Origin: Phreatobacter aquaticus
GTDB taxonomy: Bacteria; Pseudomonadota; Alphaproteobacteria; Rhizobiales; Phreatobacteraceae
Reading direction: 5' to 3'
Assembly: GCF_005160265.1 (NCBI RefSeq)
Contig: NZ_CP039865.1
Span: 3,186,828 to 3,250,827, forward strand
Length of the DNA: 64,000 bases
Below are positions 1 to 10,841 of this stretch, piece by piece. Made by a program: the position numbers and the translations under genes. Each line of letters starts with the position of its first letter. Positions within the stretch are counted from its first letter, which is position 1. A model generated the notes under the pieces. It searched no databases, had not been told where the DNA came from, and saw only the letters and a list, made by a program, of their open reading frames with translations.

Positions 1-457
1 GACCTATCAGAAGGGCGCCGTCGACAAGGGCGTTGCCCGCTCCTTCCCGATCATCCTCACCTCCGGCCGTCTGGTCGAATATGAGGGCGGCGGCGAGGAA
101 ACCCGCTCGAACAAGTGGCTGGCCGAACTCCAGCAGGACATGTTCGTCGAGATCAATCCCCGCGATGCCTCGGCTCGCGGTGTCTCGGATGGCGGCTGGG
201 TCTGGGTGTCTGGTCCGGAAGGCGGCCGCGCACGCGTCAAGGCGCTGGTCACCGAGCGTGTCGGCCCGGGCGTCGCCTGGATGCCGTTCCACTTCGGCGG
301 CTGGTACCAAGGCCAGGACCAGCGCAAGGCCTATCCGGCCGGCACCGATCCGATCGTTCTCGGCGAGAGCGTCAACACCGTCACCACCTATGGCTACGAC
401 CCCGTGACCGGCATGCACGAGGGCAAGGCCACGCTCTGCCAGATCGCAACGGCGTAA
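1..457 (+). CDS. fdhA: Formate dehydrogenase alpha subunit, C-terminal part (truncated by window edge)
   Basis: The last 151 residues of a molybdopterin-dependent formate dehydrogenase catalytic subunit; the frame enters at base 2 and stops at 455-457. Visible signatures of the C-terminal molybdopterin-dinucleotide-binding domain are TSGRLVEYEGGGEETRS and WMPFHFGGW. The enzyme oxidises formate to CO2 and passes electrons to the Fe-S subunit encoded 15 bases downstream. The N-terminus, Sec/Cys ligand and any Tat signal lie outside the window, so its cellular side cannot be judged directly. Assignment as formate dehydrogenase rather than another DMSO-reductase family member rests on these motifs, the fdhB/fdhC neighbours and the nearby fdhD. 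Confidence 0.92.
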   Translation, partial: TYQKGAVDKGVARSFPIILTSGRLVEYEGGGEETRSNKWLAELQQDMFVEINPRDASARGVSDGGWVWVSGPEGGRARVKALVTERVGPGVAWMPFHFGGWYQGQDQRKAYPAGTDPIVLGESVNTVTTYGYDPVTGMHEGKATLCQIATA

Positions 458-472
458 GAGAGGACCTGAACC

Positions 473-1069
473 ATGGCCCGGATGAAATTCCTCTGCGACG
501 CCGACCGCTGCATCGAATGCAACGCCTGCGTCACCGCCTGCAAGAACGAGCATGACGTGCCCTGGGGCATCAATCGTCGGCGCGTCGTCACCATCAATGA
601 CGGCAAGCCCGGCGAGCGCTCCATCTCCATGGCGTGCATGCACTGCACCGACGCGCCCTGCGCGGCGGTCTGCCCGGTCAACTGCTTCTACACCACGGCC
701 GACGCCGTCGTTCTCCACTCCAAGGAGACCTGCATCGGCTGCGGTTACTGCTTCTACGCCTGCCCGTTCGGCGCGCCGCAATATCCGCGCGTCGGCAATT
801 TCGGCTCGCGCGGCAAGATGGACAAGTGCACCTACTGCGCCGGTGGTCCCGAGGCCGACAACAGCGTGGCCGAATATGCCCAGTACGGAGCGAACCGCCT
901 CGCCCAGGGCAAGCTGCCGCTCTGCGCCGAGATGTGCTCGACCAAGGCGCTGCTGGCCGGCGACAGCGACATGATCGTGACCATCTACAAGGAGCGCGTG
1001 CTGAAGCGCGGTTACGGCTCCGGCGCCTGGGGCTGGCAGACGGCCTACAAGGAAACGATCGCGATCTGA
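473..1069 (+). CDS. fdhB: Formate dehydrogenase beta subunit, four-cluster ferredoxin-like protein
   Basis: A 198-residue electron-transfer subunit that takes electrons from the molybdenum subunit to the cytochrome b subunit. Cysteine groups are seen at C13/C16/C19/C23, C55/C58/C63/C67 and C87/C90/C93/C97, with further pairs CTYC and CAEMC after residue 115. This is the layout expected for four [4Fe-4S] clusters, as in FdhB/FDH3 beta subunits. The start is the ATG preceded by AGAGAGGACC. It follows fdhA by 15 bases and precedes the cytochrome b gene by about 100 bases, so the three form one operon. No membrane anchor is visible. Confidence 0.93.
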   Translation: MARMKFLCDADRCIECNACVTACKNEHDVPWGINRRRVVTINDGKPGERSISMACMHCTDAPCAAVCPVNCFYTTADAVVLHSKETCIGCGYCFYACPFGAPQYPRVGNFGSRGKMDKCTYCAGGPEADNSVAEYAQYGANRLAQGKLPLCAEMCSTKALLAGDSDMIVTIYKERVLKRGYGSGAWGWQTAYKETIAI

Positions 1070-1170
1070 CCGCTTTTGTCCCTCCCGGTGGCAGAACCTC
1101 TGCCGCCGGTCCGCTCACACGACATCAATTCGGGCGCGCCATGAAAGCGCCCAAGAGGGAGGACCACCCG

Positions 1171-2193
1171 ATGCGCGTCTCGCTTCGGTCTCTCGCCGCC
1201 GCAGTCCTGCTGGCCTTTGCCGTTGCGGTCTCCGCACCGGTCCTGGCGCAGCAGCCTTCCTCGGTGAACCCGACCGCTTCGTCGGTCAAGGAACAGCAGC
1301 TTCTCGAGGCGCTGCGCGCCGGCACGCCCGGCACCGGCACCACCCTGTCGGGTCGGATCACCATTCCCGATCAGCGCGCCGCAAACCTCATCCAGCCCCA
1401 GGGGCAGGCCTGGCGGGTGTTCCACCAGGGCACGATGCACTGGGTCGGCGGCATCGCCATTCTCGGCATGCTGGCCGTGCTCGTCGCATTCTACCTGTTC
1501 CGCGGCCGGATCATGATCCACAAGGGCCCCGCGGGCATCCGGATCCTGCGCTTCACCACGTTCGAGCGCCTGGTTCACTGGATGACGGCGGGCTGCTTCC
1601 TGGTGCTGGCGCTGACCGGCCTCAACATCACCTTCGGCAAATATCTGCTGCTGCCGCTCTTCGGTGAAGGCGGCTTCCATGCGGTCGCGAGCCTTGGCAA
1701 ATATGCCCACAACTATCTCGCCTGGCCGTTCATGCTGGGCCTGGTCTTCATGTTCCTGGTCTGGGTTGTCCATAACATCCCGAACAGCATCGACATGGAA
1801 TGGCTGAAGCAGGGCGGTGGATTGCTCAAGCCGGGCGTCCATCCTCCGGCGAAGAAGTTCAATGCCGGCCAGAAGGGCATCTTCTGGGCGGTGATCATCG
1901 GCGGCGGCCTGCTGTCGGTCTCGGGCTTCTTCCTGATCTTCCCGGCAACCGCCGATGGCGTGCTGGCGCTTCAGTTCTGGAACATCGTCCATGGTCTCGT
2001 GGCGGTGCTGCTCATCGCCATCATGATCGCGCACATCTATATCGGCTCGGTCGGCATGGAAGGCGCGGCCGATGCCATGACCTCCGGCGAGGTCGATCTC
2101 AACTGGGCCAAGGAGCACCATTCGCTCTGGGTCCAGGAGGAGGCCTCCAAGGGCCGCATCAATCCGGGCGCGCTCGGCCAGCCTGCCGAGTGA
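1171..2193 (+). CDS. fdhC: Formate dehydrogenase gamma subunit, cytochrome b556
   Basis: A 340-residue membrane subunit that should hand electrons from FdhB to quinone through b-type haem. Residues 1-27 are a cleavable signal peptide ending at AQQ. A periplasmic stretch follows, then one extra membrane segment and the four-helix cytochrome b core starting near FERLVHWMTAG, with candidate haem histidines in LVHW, YAHNY, IVHG and IAHIY. An in-frame ATG exists at 1141, but AGGGAGG sits 9 bases before the ATG at 1171, so the later start is chosen. It ends the operon; a strong terminator hairpin follows. Confident in the family, less so in which quinone or periplasmic arrangement is used. Confidence 0.92.
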   Translation: MRVSLRSLAAAVLLAFAVAVSAPVLAQQPSSVNPTASSVKEQQLLEALRAGTPGTGTTLSGRITIPDQRAANLIQPQGQAWRVFHQGTMHWVGGIAILGMLAVLVAFYLFRGRIMIHKGPAGIRILRFTTFERLVHWMTAGCFLVLALTGLNITFGKYLLLPLFGEGGFHAVASLGKYAHNYLAWPFMLGLVFMFLVWVVHNIPNSIDMEWLKQGGGLLKPGVHPPAKKFNAGQKGIFWAVIIGGGLLSVSGFFLIFPATADGVLALQFWNIVHGLVAVLLIAIMIAHIYIGSVGMEGAADAMTSGEVDLNWAKEHHSLWVQEEASKGRINPGALGQPAE

Positions 2194-2216
2194 GCTGATT
2201 TATCGATCGTCGTGAC

Positions 2217-2247
2217 AACGCCCGGCTCAGGCCGGGCGTTTTCTTTT
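2217..2247 (+). terminator. Rho-independent terminator of the fdhABC operon
   Basis: A perfect 10-bp stem (2217-2226 with 2231-2240) with a TCAG loop is followed by TTTTCTTTT. It lies 23 bases after the fdhC stop and separates the formate dehydrogenase operon from mobB. Confidence 0.9.
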
Positions 2248-2313
2248 GCGCGGCATTGCCGCTACAGGACATGCAGGGCGCTGGCATGGCGCCGCTGCGG
2301 GGAACGATCTGAA

Positions 2314-2844
2314 ATGAAGGTCATCGGTCTTGCCGGGTGGAGCGGAGCGGGCAAGACGACCCTGCTGGTCAAGCTCATCCCTGCATTGATCGGCCGGGGC
2401 CTGACCGTCTCGACGCTGAAACACGCGCACCATGCTTTCGATATCGATCATCCCGGCAAGGATTCGTTCGAGCACCGGACAGCCGGCGCGTCCGAGGTTC
2501 TGGTGGCCTCGGGGCGCCGCTACGCGCTGATCCACGAACTCCGCCAGGAACCCGAACCGCCGCTCGCCGACCTGCTGGGCAAGCTTTCGCCTGTCGATCT
2601 GGTGCTGGTTGAAGGGTTCAAGCGGGCGCCCCATCCGAAGATCGAGATCTATCGCGCCGCCAACGGCAAGCCGTTCCTGTTCCCCGACCTGCCGAATGTC
2701 CGCGCCCTCATCTCCGATGTTTTGCCGCCGCAATGGACAGGGCCTCACACCGGCCTGAACGAGATCGAGCGGGTCGCGGATCTCGCCCTCGATCATGCGA
2801 GGCCGCTGGCCGACGTGGTCGCCACCCTCCGCATCGGCGCCTGA
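2314..2844 (+). CDS. mobB: Molybdopterin-guanine dinucleotide biosynthesis adaptor MobB
   Basis: A 176-residue GTP-binding protein that assists MobA in attaching GMP to molybdopterin. The P-loop is GWSGAGKTTLL at residues 7-17; TLKHAHHAFDIDHPGKDS and LVLVEGFK are typical MobB blocks. The frame is open further upstream, but homology begins at the ATG at 2314, preceded by a purine-rich GGGGAACGATCTGAA. It sits between the formate dehydrogenase operon and moeA (47 bases downstream), consistent with supplying the bis-MGD cofactor. The upstream fdh terminator implies its own promoter or readthrough. Confidence 0.93.
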   Translation: MKVIGLAGWSGAGKTTLLVKLIPALIGRGLTVSTLKHAHHAFDIDHPGKDSFEHRTAGASEVLVASGRRYALIHELRQEPEPPLADLLGKLSPVDLVLVEGFKRAPHPKIEIYRAANGKPFLFPDLPNVRALISDVLPPQWTGPHTGLNEIERVADLALDHARPLADVVATLRIGA

Positions 2845-2891
2845 GCCCACCAGCATTCCCGTCCCGCCCGTCCGCGTGCTAAGCCCCAACC

Positions 2892-4145
2892 ATGGCGCAG
2901 CTTTCCTCCGATCATTTCGCCTTCGGCCCCGGCCTCCTGTCGATCGAGGAGGCGCTGGCGCGCGCTTCCGCCAATCTCAAGCCTATTGCCGAGGTCGAGA
3001 GCGTCTCGCTGGTCGAGGCCGATGGCCGCATCCTCGCCCATGATCTGATCGCCGGCGTCGATCTGCCACCCTTCTTCAACTCCGCCGTCGACGGCTATGC
3101 GGTGCGCCATGCCGATCTTCAGCCTGGTGGCGAGACGATCATGCCGATCACCGGGCGCATCGCGGCGGGCGGCGAGGGGGCTTTCTCGGTGCCGGCTGGA
3201 GCCGCCGTGCGCATCTTCACCGGGGCGCCGATGCCGGATGGCGCCGATACGGTCTTCATGCAGGAGGATGTGCGGCTGGATGGCAACCGCGTGACCTTGC
3301 CGACCGGCCTGAAGCCTGGCGCGAATTGCCGCCCAGCCGGCGAGGATCTCCCCAGGGGCCAGGTGGCATTGACCGCCGGCCGCCGGATGACGCCCGAGAC
3401 AATCGCGCTGGCGGCCGCTCTCGGCATCGATCGTCTGACGGTGCGCCGACCCATCAGGGTCGCCATCTTCTCGACCGGCGACGAGTTGGTTTCGCCGGGA
3501 CAGGCGCTACCGCCCTCAAGCCTCTATGATTCCAACCGCTTCACGCTCGCAGCCCTGGTGCGCAGGCTGGGCGCCGATGTCACAGATCTCGGTATCCTGA
3601 AGGACAATCGCGAGGCCGTTGCCGCTGCCCTTGCCGGCGCCGCCGCCGATCATGATCTGATCCTCACCTCCGGCGGCGTGTCGACCGGCGAGGAGGATCA
3701 CGTCAAGGCGGCTGTAGAGCAGGAGGGAAGCCTGGCGTTCTGGCGGCTGGCGATCAAGCCCGGCCGTCCCGTGGCGATGGGCGTGGTTGGGGGCACGGCC
3801 TTCATCGGATTGCCGGGCAATCCGGTGGCGGTCTTCATCACATTCGCGCACGTGGTCAGGCCGTTCCTGACGGCGCTCGCCGGCGGCAAGCCCGAGCGGC
3901 CGCTGGCGCTGCCGGTGCGCTCAGGTTTTGCCTATCGCAAGAAAGAAGGCCGCCGGGAATATGTCCGTGTGTCGCTGAACCGTGGCGCAGATGGCGTGGT
4001 CGAGGCACACAAGCACCCGCGCGAAGGCGCGGGCGTCATCACGTCGCTGACCGAGACTGATGGTCTGGTGGAGTTGACCGAAGACATCACCCGGATCGAG
4101 CCGGGCGCGATCGTCGGCTTCCTCAGCTATGCGCTGCTGCGCTGA
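2892..4145 (+). CDS. moeA: Molybdopterin molybdenumtransferase MoeA
   Basis: A 417-residue enzyme that inserts molybdate into adenylylated molybdopterin to make the molybdenum cofactor. The MoeA order of blocks is present: an N-terminal region with PFFNSAVDGYAVR, GAPMPDGADTVFMQED, the MoCF-like domain with FSTGDELV, DSN and TSGGVSTGEEDHV, and a C-terminal domain with FIGLPGNPVAV. Length is normal for MoeA. It lies directly behind mobB in the same direction and converges on a small exported-protein gene 6 bases away. No fusion with other cofactor domains is visible. Confidence 0.95.
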   Translation: MAQLSSDHFAFGPGLLSIEEALARASANLKPIAEVESVSLVEADGRILAHDLIAGVDLPPFFNSAVDGYAVRHADLQPGGETIMPITGRIAAGGEGAFSVPAGAAVRIFTGAPMPDGADTVFMQEDVRLDGNRVTLPTGLKPGANCRPAGEDLPRGQVALTAGRRMTPETIALAAALGIDRLTVRRPIRVAIFSTGDELVSPGQALPPSSLYDSNRFTLAALVRRLGADVTDLGILKDNREAVAAALAGAAADHDLILTSGGVSTGEEDHVKAAVEQEGSLAFWRLAIKPGRPVAMGVVGGTAFIGLPGNPVAVFITFAHVVRPFLTALAGGKPERPLALPVRSGFAYRKKEGRREYVRVSLNRGADGVVEAHKHPREGAGVITSLTETDGLVELTEDITRIEPGAIVGFLSYALLR

Positions 4146-4151
4146 CCGCGC

Positions 4152-4349
4152 TCAGTGGCTGGCGCCGCCGCGATTGGTGCCGCTCCAGTCCTTGCCGACC
4201 AGATTGCTGCCGGCTTCGCCATGGCGCAGCACGGCGCCTGACCCGACATAGCGCGCGTCGGCAGTGGTCTGCAGCTCGGTGTTGAGGACAAAGCCAGCGC
4301 CGGCCGCCAGCAGGATCGCGATGCCGAATGACGCAAGAATGGCTTTCAT
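4152..4349 (-). CDS. Small exported or membrane-anchored protein of unknown function
   Basis: A 65-residue protein starting MKAILASFGIAILLAAGAG, a hydrophobic N-terminal segment that could be an uncleaved anchor or a signal peptide. The rest is a polar, glycine-containing tail ending GTNRGGASH. The ATG at 4349 is chosen because GGGGGAACAG precedes it; an in-frame GTG four codons earlier (4361) is the alternative. It lies between convergent moeA and mobA. I do not recognise a family. Hydrophobic profile and ribosome site support a real gene, but the small size keeps confidence moderate. Confidence 0.55.
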   Translation of the reverse strand: MKAILASFGIAILLAAGAGFVLNTELQTTADARYVGSGAVLRHGEAGSNLVGKDWSGTNRGGASH

Positions 4350-4415
4350 CTGTTCCCCCACGCTTCCTCAGAAGCTGTTGTTTCTTCTTTCAATTTACCA
4401 CTTTGCTGGAACCGT

Positions 4416-5057
4416 TCAAGCGTCGTGGTGACGCATCAGCACGGCGTCTGCCTCGGCAAGATCCTCCGGGCTGTTGGCATTGAAGAACGGATCGAACGGC
4501 TCGGCCGGCCAGACGGCCTCGGCGCAGCCATGGCGGGCGGTCCAGCGGTCGATCTTGCGGATATCCTCGACCACCAGCGCATGGCGCAGGTTCTCGCGCA
4601 GCGCCACCGGCCAGAGACCGATCACCGGGTGAACCTGATCCCCCGATTTCGCGCAGGCGAGCGCCTTGCCTTCCGCCAGCCGCGCGGCATGCAGGCGTGC
4701 GACGAGGTCGCGCGGCAGAAACGGCGCATCGGTGGCAACCGACAGCACCCATTGGATGTCGGGACGGTGTGTGGCGGTCCAGTCGAGTGCTGCCAGAATG
4801 CCGGCAAGCGGTCCCGCAAAGCCCGGCACATCATCGGCGACTACCGGGCGACCCAGAAAGCCGAAGCGCAGCGGATCGCCATTGGCATTGACGATTAGCG
4901 CCTCGCATTGCGGCGAGACCCGTTCGACGACCCGGTCGAGGATCGTCCGGCCGCCGACGGTCTTCATCGGCTTGTCGCCGCCACCCATGCGGCGCGCGAG
5001 GCCGCCGGCCAGCAGCACGCCCAGGGTCGGCGGCGGCTCAATCATCGGAACCACCAT
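4416..5057 (-). CDS. mobA: Molybdenum cofactor guanylyltransferase MobA
   Basis: Transfers GMP from GTP to molybdenum cofactor, making MGD for formate dehydrogenase. The nucleotidyltransferase signature [15 protein letters not shown] lies near residues 14-28, with [17 protein letters not shown] and ATDAPFLP further on. The start is ambiguous: the ATG at 5057 has AAGGTGG five bases upstream, and the ATG four codons later (5045) overlaps the fdhD stop region. Either way the gene overlaps the end of fdhD, which suggests translational coupling. The extra N-terminal residues in the longest open frame lack support. Confidence 0.93.
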   Translation of the reverse strand: MVVPMIEPPPTLGVLLAGGLARRMGGGDKPMKTVGGRTILDRVVERVSPQCEALIVNANGDPLRFGFLGRPVVADDVPGFAGPLAGILAALDWTATHRPDIQWVLSVATDAPFLPRDLVARLHAARLAEGKALACAKSGDQVHPVIGLWPVALRENLRHALVVEDIRKIDRWTARHGCAEAVWPAEPFDPFFNANSPEDLAEADAVLMRHHDA

Positions 5058-5928
5058 CGAAGCCACCTTTGCGCCGGCTCTTCGAACTTTCCTCGGCGAC
5101 ATAGGCGAGGTCCTGGTCGAAGATGATCCGGTCCTCGCCGGCCAGCGCCACGAACCGCTTGCCCTTTGCCCGCCCGATCAGGGTCAGGCCGCATTGGCGC
5201 GCAAGCTGCACACCCCAGGCTGTGAAGCCGGAGCGCGAGACCAGCACGGGAATGCCCATCCGCACCGTCTTGATGACCATTTCCGAGGTCAGCCGCCCGG
5301 TCGTGTAGAAGATCTTGTCGGCGCCGGTCTCGCCGTGCCGGTACATCCAGCCGGCAACCTTGTCGACGGCGTTGTGGCGGCCGACATCCTCCATATAGAC
5401 CAGTGGCTCGTCCTCGCGGCAGAGCACCGATCCATGGATCGCGCCGGCCGTGAGGTACAGCGACGGCATGGTGTTGATGGCGCTGGTCAGCCGGTAGAGC
5501 CAGGACGTCCGGAGTGGCGTCTTGGGCAGTTCGATATCGCCCAGCGCCTCCATCAGGTCGCCGAAAGCCGTGCCCTGGGCGCACCCCGACGTCTGGGTCC
5601 TCTTCTTCAGCTTTTCCTCGAAATTGGTGTTGGTGTCGGTGCGCACCACCACCACTTCGAGGTCCTCGTCATAGTCGACCCCGGTGACCACATCGGTCGG
5701 CTTCAGCATGTTCTGGTTTAAGAGATAGCCGATCGCCAAATATTCAGGGTAATCGCCGATCGTCATCATCGTGACAATCTCCTGGGCGTTCAGGTAGAGC
5801 GTCAGCGGCCGCTCGACCGTGACTGCCGTTTCGATCGTCTCGCCACGCTCATCAACGCCAGTCACGCGCTCGGTGAGCCGTGGATCGTGCGGATTGGGAA
5901 CGATGCGGGGGCCGGTCACGCTGCTCAC
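5038..5928 (-). CDS. fdhD: Formate dehydrogenase accessory sulfurtransferase FdhD
   Basis: A 296-residue protein that passes sulfur from a cysteine desulfurase to the molybdenum cofactor before its insertion into formate dehydrogenase. Family blocks include [38 protein letters not shown] and [13 protein letters not shown]. The redox loop reads SGCAQGTAF: one cysteine is kept where the E. coli protein has CxxC. It starts with GTG whose bases overlap the mrp TGA, and its 3' end overlaps mobA, so mrp-fdhD-mobA is one coupled operon. Its position opposite the fdhABC operon fits the function. Confidence 0.94.
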   Translation of the reverse strand: MSSVTGPRIVPNPHDPRLTERVTGVDERGETIETAVTVERPLTLYLNAQEIVTMMTIGDYPEYLAIGYLLNQNMLKPTDVVTGVDYDEDLEVVVVRTDTNTNFEEKLKKRTQTSGCAQGTAFGDLMEALGDIELPKTPLRTSWLYRLTSAINTMPSLYLTAGAIHGSVLCREDEPLVYMEDVGRHNAVDKVAGWMYRHGETGADKIFYTTGRLTSEMVIKTVRMGIPVLVSRSGFTAWGVQLARQCGLTLIGRAKGKRFVALAGEDRIIFDQDLAYVAEESSKSRRKGGFDGGSDD

Positions 5929-7067
5929 TCGATCACGATGGCCGGCGGCGGCTTGATCGTCACGTCACCGACACCGGTCAGGCTCGCCCAGACCTGGGCC
6001 GCGATGTCGCGATAGACAAGCGCATTGGGGCTGCCGGGATCGGTCGCGACAATCGGCTGGCCACTGTCGGAACGCTCGCGCAGCTTCATGTCGAGCGGGA
6101 TTTCGCCGAGGAACGGCACGCCGAGGCGTTCGGCTTCGCGTCTCGCGCCGCCATGGCCGAAGATGTCGTAGCGATTGCCGGTATCGGGAGCGATGAAATA
6201 GCTCATGTTCTCGACAATGCCGAGGATCGGCACTTCGGTCTTGCGGAACATGGCGACGCCGCGCCGAGCGTCAATGAGGGCGAGATCCTGCGGCGTCGAG
6301 ACGATGACGGCGCCGGCGAGCGGGGTCGCCTGCGCCATGGTCAGCTGCGCGTCGCCAGTGCCGGGCGGCATGTCCACCACCAGCACGTCGAGATCGCCCC
6401 AGGCAACCTCGCGCAGCATCTGGGTGATGGCGCTCATCACCATCGGTCCGCGCCAGATCATCGGCGTCTCTTCCTCGACAAGGAAGCCGATCGACATGAC
6501 CTTGACGCCGAAATTCTCAAGCGGCGCCAGCGTCCGGCCCGAGATCACGCGCGGCTTGCCATGCAGGCCGAACAGCTTCGGCAGCGACGGCCCATAGATA
6601 TCCGCGTCCAGGATGCCGACACGCTTGCCGAGACCGGCGAGCGCTAGAGCGAGGTTGCAGGCCGTCGTCGACTTGCCGACACCGCCCTTGCCGGAGGCGA
6701 CCGCGATGACATGGGCAACGCCGGGAATGGTGGTGGCCTTGGGCGAGGGGGGCTGGCTCGGCCGACCCGGTATCACATGCGGCTGGGTCGAAGGCGGCAC
6801 CCGCTGGGGGGCCTTGGCATCCGGACGGTCGGCGGTCAGCGACACCAGCGCCTGGGTCACGCCGGGCAGGCCGCCAATCGCCGATTGCGCGGCAAGACGC
6901 ACCGGCTCCATGGCGGCGGCTTCGGTCGGATCGATGGCGATCGCCACCATCACCTTGCCGTCATTGACGATGATGTCGGAGAGCCGCCCGGATGCCGTGA
7001 GCGACTGGCCGCTGGCCGGCAGCTTCACGAGTTCGAGCGCGCGGGCGACCTGTTGCTGACTGACCAT
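5925..7067 (-). CDS. mrp: Mrp/NBP35-family P-loop ATPase (Fe-S cluster carrier type)
   Basis: A 380-residue ATPase of the Mrp/ApbC family. An N-terminal MIP18-like (DUF59) domain covers about residues 1-90, a Pro-rich linker follows, then a deviant Walker A in VASGKGGVGKSTTACNLA and DADIYGPSLPKLFG. Family members carry Fe-S clusters to apoproteins using a C-terminal CxxC. Here the matching stretch reads MSYFIAPDTGNRYDIFGHGG and has no cysteine; the whole protein has a single Cys, next to the P-loop. The gene is coupled to fdhD through overlapping stop and start codons, which hints at a role in formate dehydrogenase maturation. Confidence 0.9.
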   Translation of the reverse strand: MVSQQQVARALELVKLPASGQSLTASGRLSDIIVNDGKVMVAIAIDPTEAAAMEPVRLAAQSAIGGLPGVTQALVSLTADRPDAKAPQRVPPSTQPHVIPGRPSQPPSPKATTIPGVAHVIAVASGKGGVGKSTTACNLALALAGLGKRVGILDADIYGPSLPKLFGLHGKPRVISGRTLAPLENFGVKVMSIGFLVEEETPMIWRGPMVMSAITQMLREVAWGDLDVLVVDMPPGTGDAQLTMAQATPLAGAVIVSTPQDLALIDARRGVAMFRKTEVPILGIVENMSYFIAPDTGNRYDIFGHGGARREAERLGVPFLGEIPLDMKLRERSDSGQPIVATDPGSPNALVYRDIAAQVWASLTGVGDVTIKPPPAIVIE

Positions 7068-7092
7068 GGAACCCCTCGGGTGAGGGATGTGA

Positions 7093-9357
<2,265 letters not shown>

Positions 9358-9387
9358 TTGCACTCGGACACTGACGTCACCCACAAA

Positions 9388-9413
9388 AATGGCCCGGAGC
9401 GATCCGGGCCATT
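9388..9413. terminator. Bidirectional terminator between guaB and a Gly-rich protein gene
   Basis: A perfect 11-bp stem (9388-9398 with 9403-9413) with a GCGA loop is flanked by AAAA on the left and TGTCGTTT on the right. It sits 30 bases after the guaB stop and 22 bases beyond the end of the opposing gene, so it can serve both. Confidence 0.8.
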
Positions 9414-9435
9414 GTCGTTTGTACCGAGATTCAGC

Positions 9436-10065
9436 TCAGTAATTGTTGCAAATGCGGACGCGGCGCACTTCCGGTCCCCAGGGACCGTCGACCCAGCGGC
9501 GCTCGACCCAGCAATCGCCGTAGCCAACCGCTGCTGCTCCAACGGCCGCGCCGCCCAGCAGGGCCCAGCCATAGCCCGGATAGAAATTGTAGCCGGGATA
9601 CCAATAGCCGTAGCCGGGATAGAAGATGAAGCCCGGGCGCGGATAGCGCACGAAGCCGGGACGAACCCAGCCGCCGGGCGGCCGGAAGCCCGGTGCGATG
9701 GGGCCCCGGCGAATGAAGCCCGTGCCGGCGAGCGCGGGGCCGGCAAAGCCCGGCCTTGCTATGCCCGGCCTGAACCCGCCAGGCGCTGCCCGGAACGCCG
9801 GGCCGCCTCCAAATCCGCCAGCACGGAAGCCACCGCCGCCGCCCGCGAAGGCGCCCCCACGGAATCCGCCGCCTCCGCCAGCGCGGAATCCGCCGCCGCC
9901 ACCTCGGCGCTGCATCTCCACAGGCTCACTGGACGCGGCCGGTATCGTTGCGGCCGGATGAGCCTCACTGGCGCGGGCCGCATTCATCGGCCCCACCGAA
10001 CCAAGGCCGAGTGCCAGGATGCCTGCGGCGATCGCGAGGCCGTTCCGCTTGTTGGCGAGTGTCAT
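9436..10065 (-). CDS. Exported Gly/Arg/Pro-rich protein, paralog A1
   Basis: A 209-residue protein of unknown function. Residues 1-32 form a signal peptide. After EMQRRGG comes a long low-complexity region of GGGGFRAGG-type repeats, then Pro/Tyr/Trp-rich YPGYGYWYPGY, a hydrophobic glycine/alanine stretch and a C-terminal block CWVERRWVDGPWGP ending RICNNY. The start at 10065 is chosen because AAGGGAGA precedes it; an in-frame ATG six codons upstream lacks a site. It shares its EMQRRGG motif and C-terminal block with the gene at 10260 and parts with three more paralogs nearby. Probably a cell-envelope protein; no enzyme motif is visible. Confidence 0.8.
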   Translation of the reverse strand: MTLANKRNGLAIAAGILALGLGSVGPMNAARASEAHPAATIPAASSEPVEMQRRGGGGGFRAGGGGGFRGGAFAGGGGGFRAGGFGGGPAFRAAPGGFRPGIARPGFAGPALAGTGFIRRGPIAPGFRPPGGWVRPGFVRYPRPGFIFYPGYGYWYPGYNFYPGYGWALLGGAAVGAAAVGYGDCWVERRWVDGPWGPEVRRVRICNNY

Positions 10066-10197
10066 TGTCGTCTCTCCCTTCATGCCGCTGGTGCTTATAG
10101 CGGCAGGCGCGACCGGGTCGAAGGTCGCAGCGATACGGATCAGTGAGAGCCTGGAATCCGGTATTTCCTTGACCGCTCTGCGACACCTGGAATCAAA

Positions 10198-10225
10198 TCG
10201 GCCCCAATCCGGGGATCGGGGCCGA
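10198..10225 (-). terminator. Probable terminator hairpin after paralog A2
   Basis: TCGGCCCC at 10198-10205 pairs with GGGGCCGA at 10218-10225 across a 12-base loop. On the minus strand it is followed by TTTGATT. It lies 34 bases beyond the stop of the Gly-rich protein gene at 10260. Confidence 0.6.
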
Positions 10226-10259
10226 CAAGAGCAAGGACCTTCGGTCCTATGGCGTCAGA

Positions 10260-10673
10260 TCAGTTGCAGACGCGGATGTTGCGGCGCTCCGGACCATACG
10301 GGCCGTCGACCCAGCGGCGCTCGACCCAGCACTCGCGGTATTCTTCGCGACGCTGCTGCGAAGCGGCGGCAGCTGCGCCGCCGATGATCAGGGCTGCGGC
10401 ACCGATGCCGATGGCAGCACCGAGATTGCCGTTGCCGCGACGCGGGCCACCACGATACGGACCGGGCCGGAAACCACCGCCCGGACGGCCGGCGATGCGC
10501 GGGCCGGCGCGGAAGCCGCCACGGCGCTGCATTTCGAGCGGGGTCGCATCGGAGACGATCGCCGAGCGATCAACGATCTCCGCAGCGCGGGCCGTCGGCG
10601 CGGCAGCGGTCAATCCGATCATCAGAGCGCCCGCCGCAAGCGCGGCGATCCTGGTCTTGATGGCAATACGCAT
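10260..10673 (-). CDS. Exported Gly/Arg-rich protein, paralog A2
   Basis: A 137-residue relative of the 9436 protein. A signal peptide ends near APTARAAE. EMQRRGGFRAGP opens a short Gly/Arg/Pro-rich region, followed by a hydrophobic stretch (LGAAIGIGAAALIIGGAAAA) long enough to span a membrane and by ECWVERRWVDGPYGPERR ending RVCN. GGGGAGA sits seven bases before the ATG. The C-terminal block has two cysteines about 20 residues apart that could form a disulfide. The function is unknown. The conserved ends with a variable low-complexity middle suggest a structural or envelope role. Confidence 0.8.
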   Translation of the reverse strand: MRIAIKTRIAALAAGALMIGLTAAAPTARAAEIVDRSAIVSDATPLEMQRRGGFRAGPRIAGRPGGGFRPGPYRGGPRRGNGNLGAAIGIGAAALIIGGAAAAASQQRREEYRECWVERRWVDGPYGPERRNIRVCN

Positions 10674-10841
10674 GACATTTCTCCCCAGTTCATCCGCAGC
10701 AGAGAGGGAGACCGCTACGGAAGGTTCCGCAGAATTGCGTCCTTCTCCTTACCATACATGGAATTAGGCAGAATCTATTGATCCATTTAAAAAAGGTTAA
10801 GGCTGTGCCGCCAAGGCACACTGCCGCAGGAGGATGACCCG

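Noticed and set aside
2212-2313. Extended N-terminus for MobB
   Set aside because: It would begin inside the fdh terminator and the P-loop region is too far from that start compared with known MobB.
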